This document shows, piece after piece, positions 5,652 through 6,405 of a stretch of DNA of 6,405 bases. Below the pieces are notes generated by a model. The model did not search any database. It was not told the origin of the DNA and saw only the letters and a list, made by a program, of their open reading frames with translations. Within the stretch, counting starts at the first letter, position 1; each line of letters opens with the position of its first letter. Position numbers and translations under genes: made by a program. This DNA is from Planctomycetota bacterium (GTDB taxonomy: Bacteria; Planctomycetota; Phycisphaerae; Tepidisphaerales; Tepidisphaeraceae): NCBI GenBank assembly GCA_029777755.1, contig JAKORQ010000519.1, forward strand, positions 1-6,405. The letters are read 5' to 3'.

Positions 5652-5663
5652 GGGATGAATTGG

Positions 5664-5669
5664 AAGGAG
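5664..5669 (+). promoter_or_regulatory. Ribosome binding site for the TTG start of pgl
   Basis: AAGGAG ends 10 bases before TTG 5680-5682. An in-frame TGA at 5656-5658 blocks any longer protein and the first in-frame ATG is far inside conserved sequence, so TTG is the only reasonable start. Confidence 0.8.
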
Positions 5670-5679
5670 TGAAGCTGAG

Positions 5680-6405
5680 TTGACGCCCACCATTCGCGTT
5701 TTTTCCTCGCCGGAAGAGCTTGCATGGAACGCGGCCGAGCGATTTGTGCAGGCAGCCGAGGACGCCATCGTATCCACCGGTCGCTTTGCGGTGGCTCTGT
5801 CCGGCGGATCCACGCCGCAGAAGCTGTTCCGCCTCCTTGCCACCGAGTTTGCTTCCAAGGTTCCCTGGCACAAGACTCACATCCTGTTCGCGGATGAACG
5901 CTGCGTTCCGCCGGATCATGCCGACAGTAATTTCGGCATGGCCTGCCGGGAGATGCTCGACCATGTGCCGATCGATTACGCTCGCGTGCATCGCATGAAA
6001 GGCGAACTCGACCCGGCCGAAGCCGCTCAGCAGTATGATGACCTGCTCCGCGAGCAGTTCCCGAGGGGGCTGGACCTGGTCCTGCTTGGCATCGGCGAGG
6101 ATGGACACACCGCCTCGCTGTTCCCCGGGACGGCGGCTCTGCATGAAAAGCAGCGGCTGTGCGTGGCTAACCATGTCCCGCAGAAGGACACCTGGCGGCT
6201 CACGCTTACCGCGCCATATATCAATAGCGCATTTGATGTCATCGTGCTGGCATCAGGTGCAAGTAAGGCGCCGGCCGTGGCCAATGCCCTGGAAAGGGCG
6301 GTCAGCGTGGATAAGTGCCCCATCCGGCTGGTGGCGCCGTCAACCGGGCGACTTATATGTATGATGGACGTCCAGGCGGCCGGTATGGACGAAATAGCAT
6401 ATGAT
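5680..6405 (+). CDS. pgl: 6-phosphogluconolactonase, 3' end cut by the window
   Basis: Hydrolyses 6-phosphoglucono-delta-lactone to 6-phosphogluconate, the second step of the oxidative pentose phosphate pathway, in the cytoplasm. The 242 visible residues belong to the NagB/DevB-type Pgl family. ALSGGSTPQKLFRLL begins at residue 39 (phosphate-binding turn). FADERCVPPDHADSNFGM starts at 70, and LGIGEDGHTASLFPG at 136-150 holds the catalytic-region His143. PIRLVAPSTGRLI lies near the C-terminus. Family members usually have 230-270 residues, so only the last few are missing. TTG is the start because the frame is closed by TGA at 5656 and AAGGAG lies 10 bases ahead. The gene follows the small membrane protein by 28 bases. 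NagB-type isomerases share the fold, but the DERCVPPDHxDSN and GEDGHTASLFP pair points to Pgl. Confidence 0.94.
   Translation, partial: MTPTIRVFSSPEELAWNAAERFVQAAEDAIVSTGRFAVALSGGSTPQKLFRLLATEFASKVPWHKTHILFADERCVPPDHADSNFGMACREMLDHVPIDYARVHRMKGELDPAEAAQQYDDLLREQFPRGLDLVLLGIGEDGHTASLFPGTAALHEKQRLCVANHVPQKDTWRLTLTAPYINSAFDVIVLASGASKAPAVANALERAVSVDKCPIRLVAPSTGRLICMMDVQAAGMDEIAYD

Noticed and set aside
1..6405. Insertion sequence, CRISPR array, tRNA or defence system
   Set aside because: No transposase, spaced direct repeats, cloverleaf-like sequence or defence domains were found; the genes are core metabolism or small accessory genes.

Overview
This looks like a chromosomal segment of a GC-rich bacterium, carrying housekeeping and small accessory genes with no mobile element, CRISPR array, rRNA or tRNA that I can see. 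The gene set and protein flavour (DUF2959-type coiled-coil protein, a MetK and YgfZ of this style, a cytoplasmic NHL propeller, small membrane protein plus Pgl) fit Planctomycetota, perhaps a Phycisphaerae-like or uncultured relative. That placement is inference from remembered families, not from any search.

Layout. 1-361 holds the 3' end of a DUF2959-like gene (+). 507-1727 is metK (+), S-adenosylmethionine synthetase, with a GTG start and a clear intrinsic terminator at 1754-1790. Only 26 bases after that terminator begins a 57-residue, ten-cysteine prokaryotic metallothionein gene (1817-1990, +). Its stop overlaps the ATG of ygfZ (1987-3066, +), a folate-binding protein involved in Fe-S enzyme maintenance. 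A long hairpin at 3078-3141, with a T tract on the minus strand, separates ygfZ from the convergent gene for a six-bladed NHL-type propeller (3198-4130, -). A 102-base divergent control region follows, with an 8-bp inverted repeat and two -10-like boxes. Then comes ychF (4233-5327, +), probably translated from a nearly leaderless mRNA. A small two-helix membrane protein (5427-5651, +) and the gene for 6-phosphogluconolactonase (TTG start at 5680, + , running off the window end) form a likely short operon.

The most interesting part is 1750-3066. A metallothionein with an unusual ligand set is translationally coupled to ygfZ, which points to a two-gene unit joining metal buffering to Fe-S cluster upkeep. 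Its start region is a small hairpin with the Shine-Dalgarno sequence in the loop. Elsewhere metK (SAM supply), ychF (ATPase linked to translation and stress) and pgl (oxidative pentose phosphate pathway) are ordinary core functions and show no obvious shared pathway.
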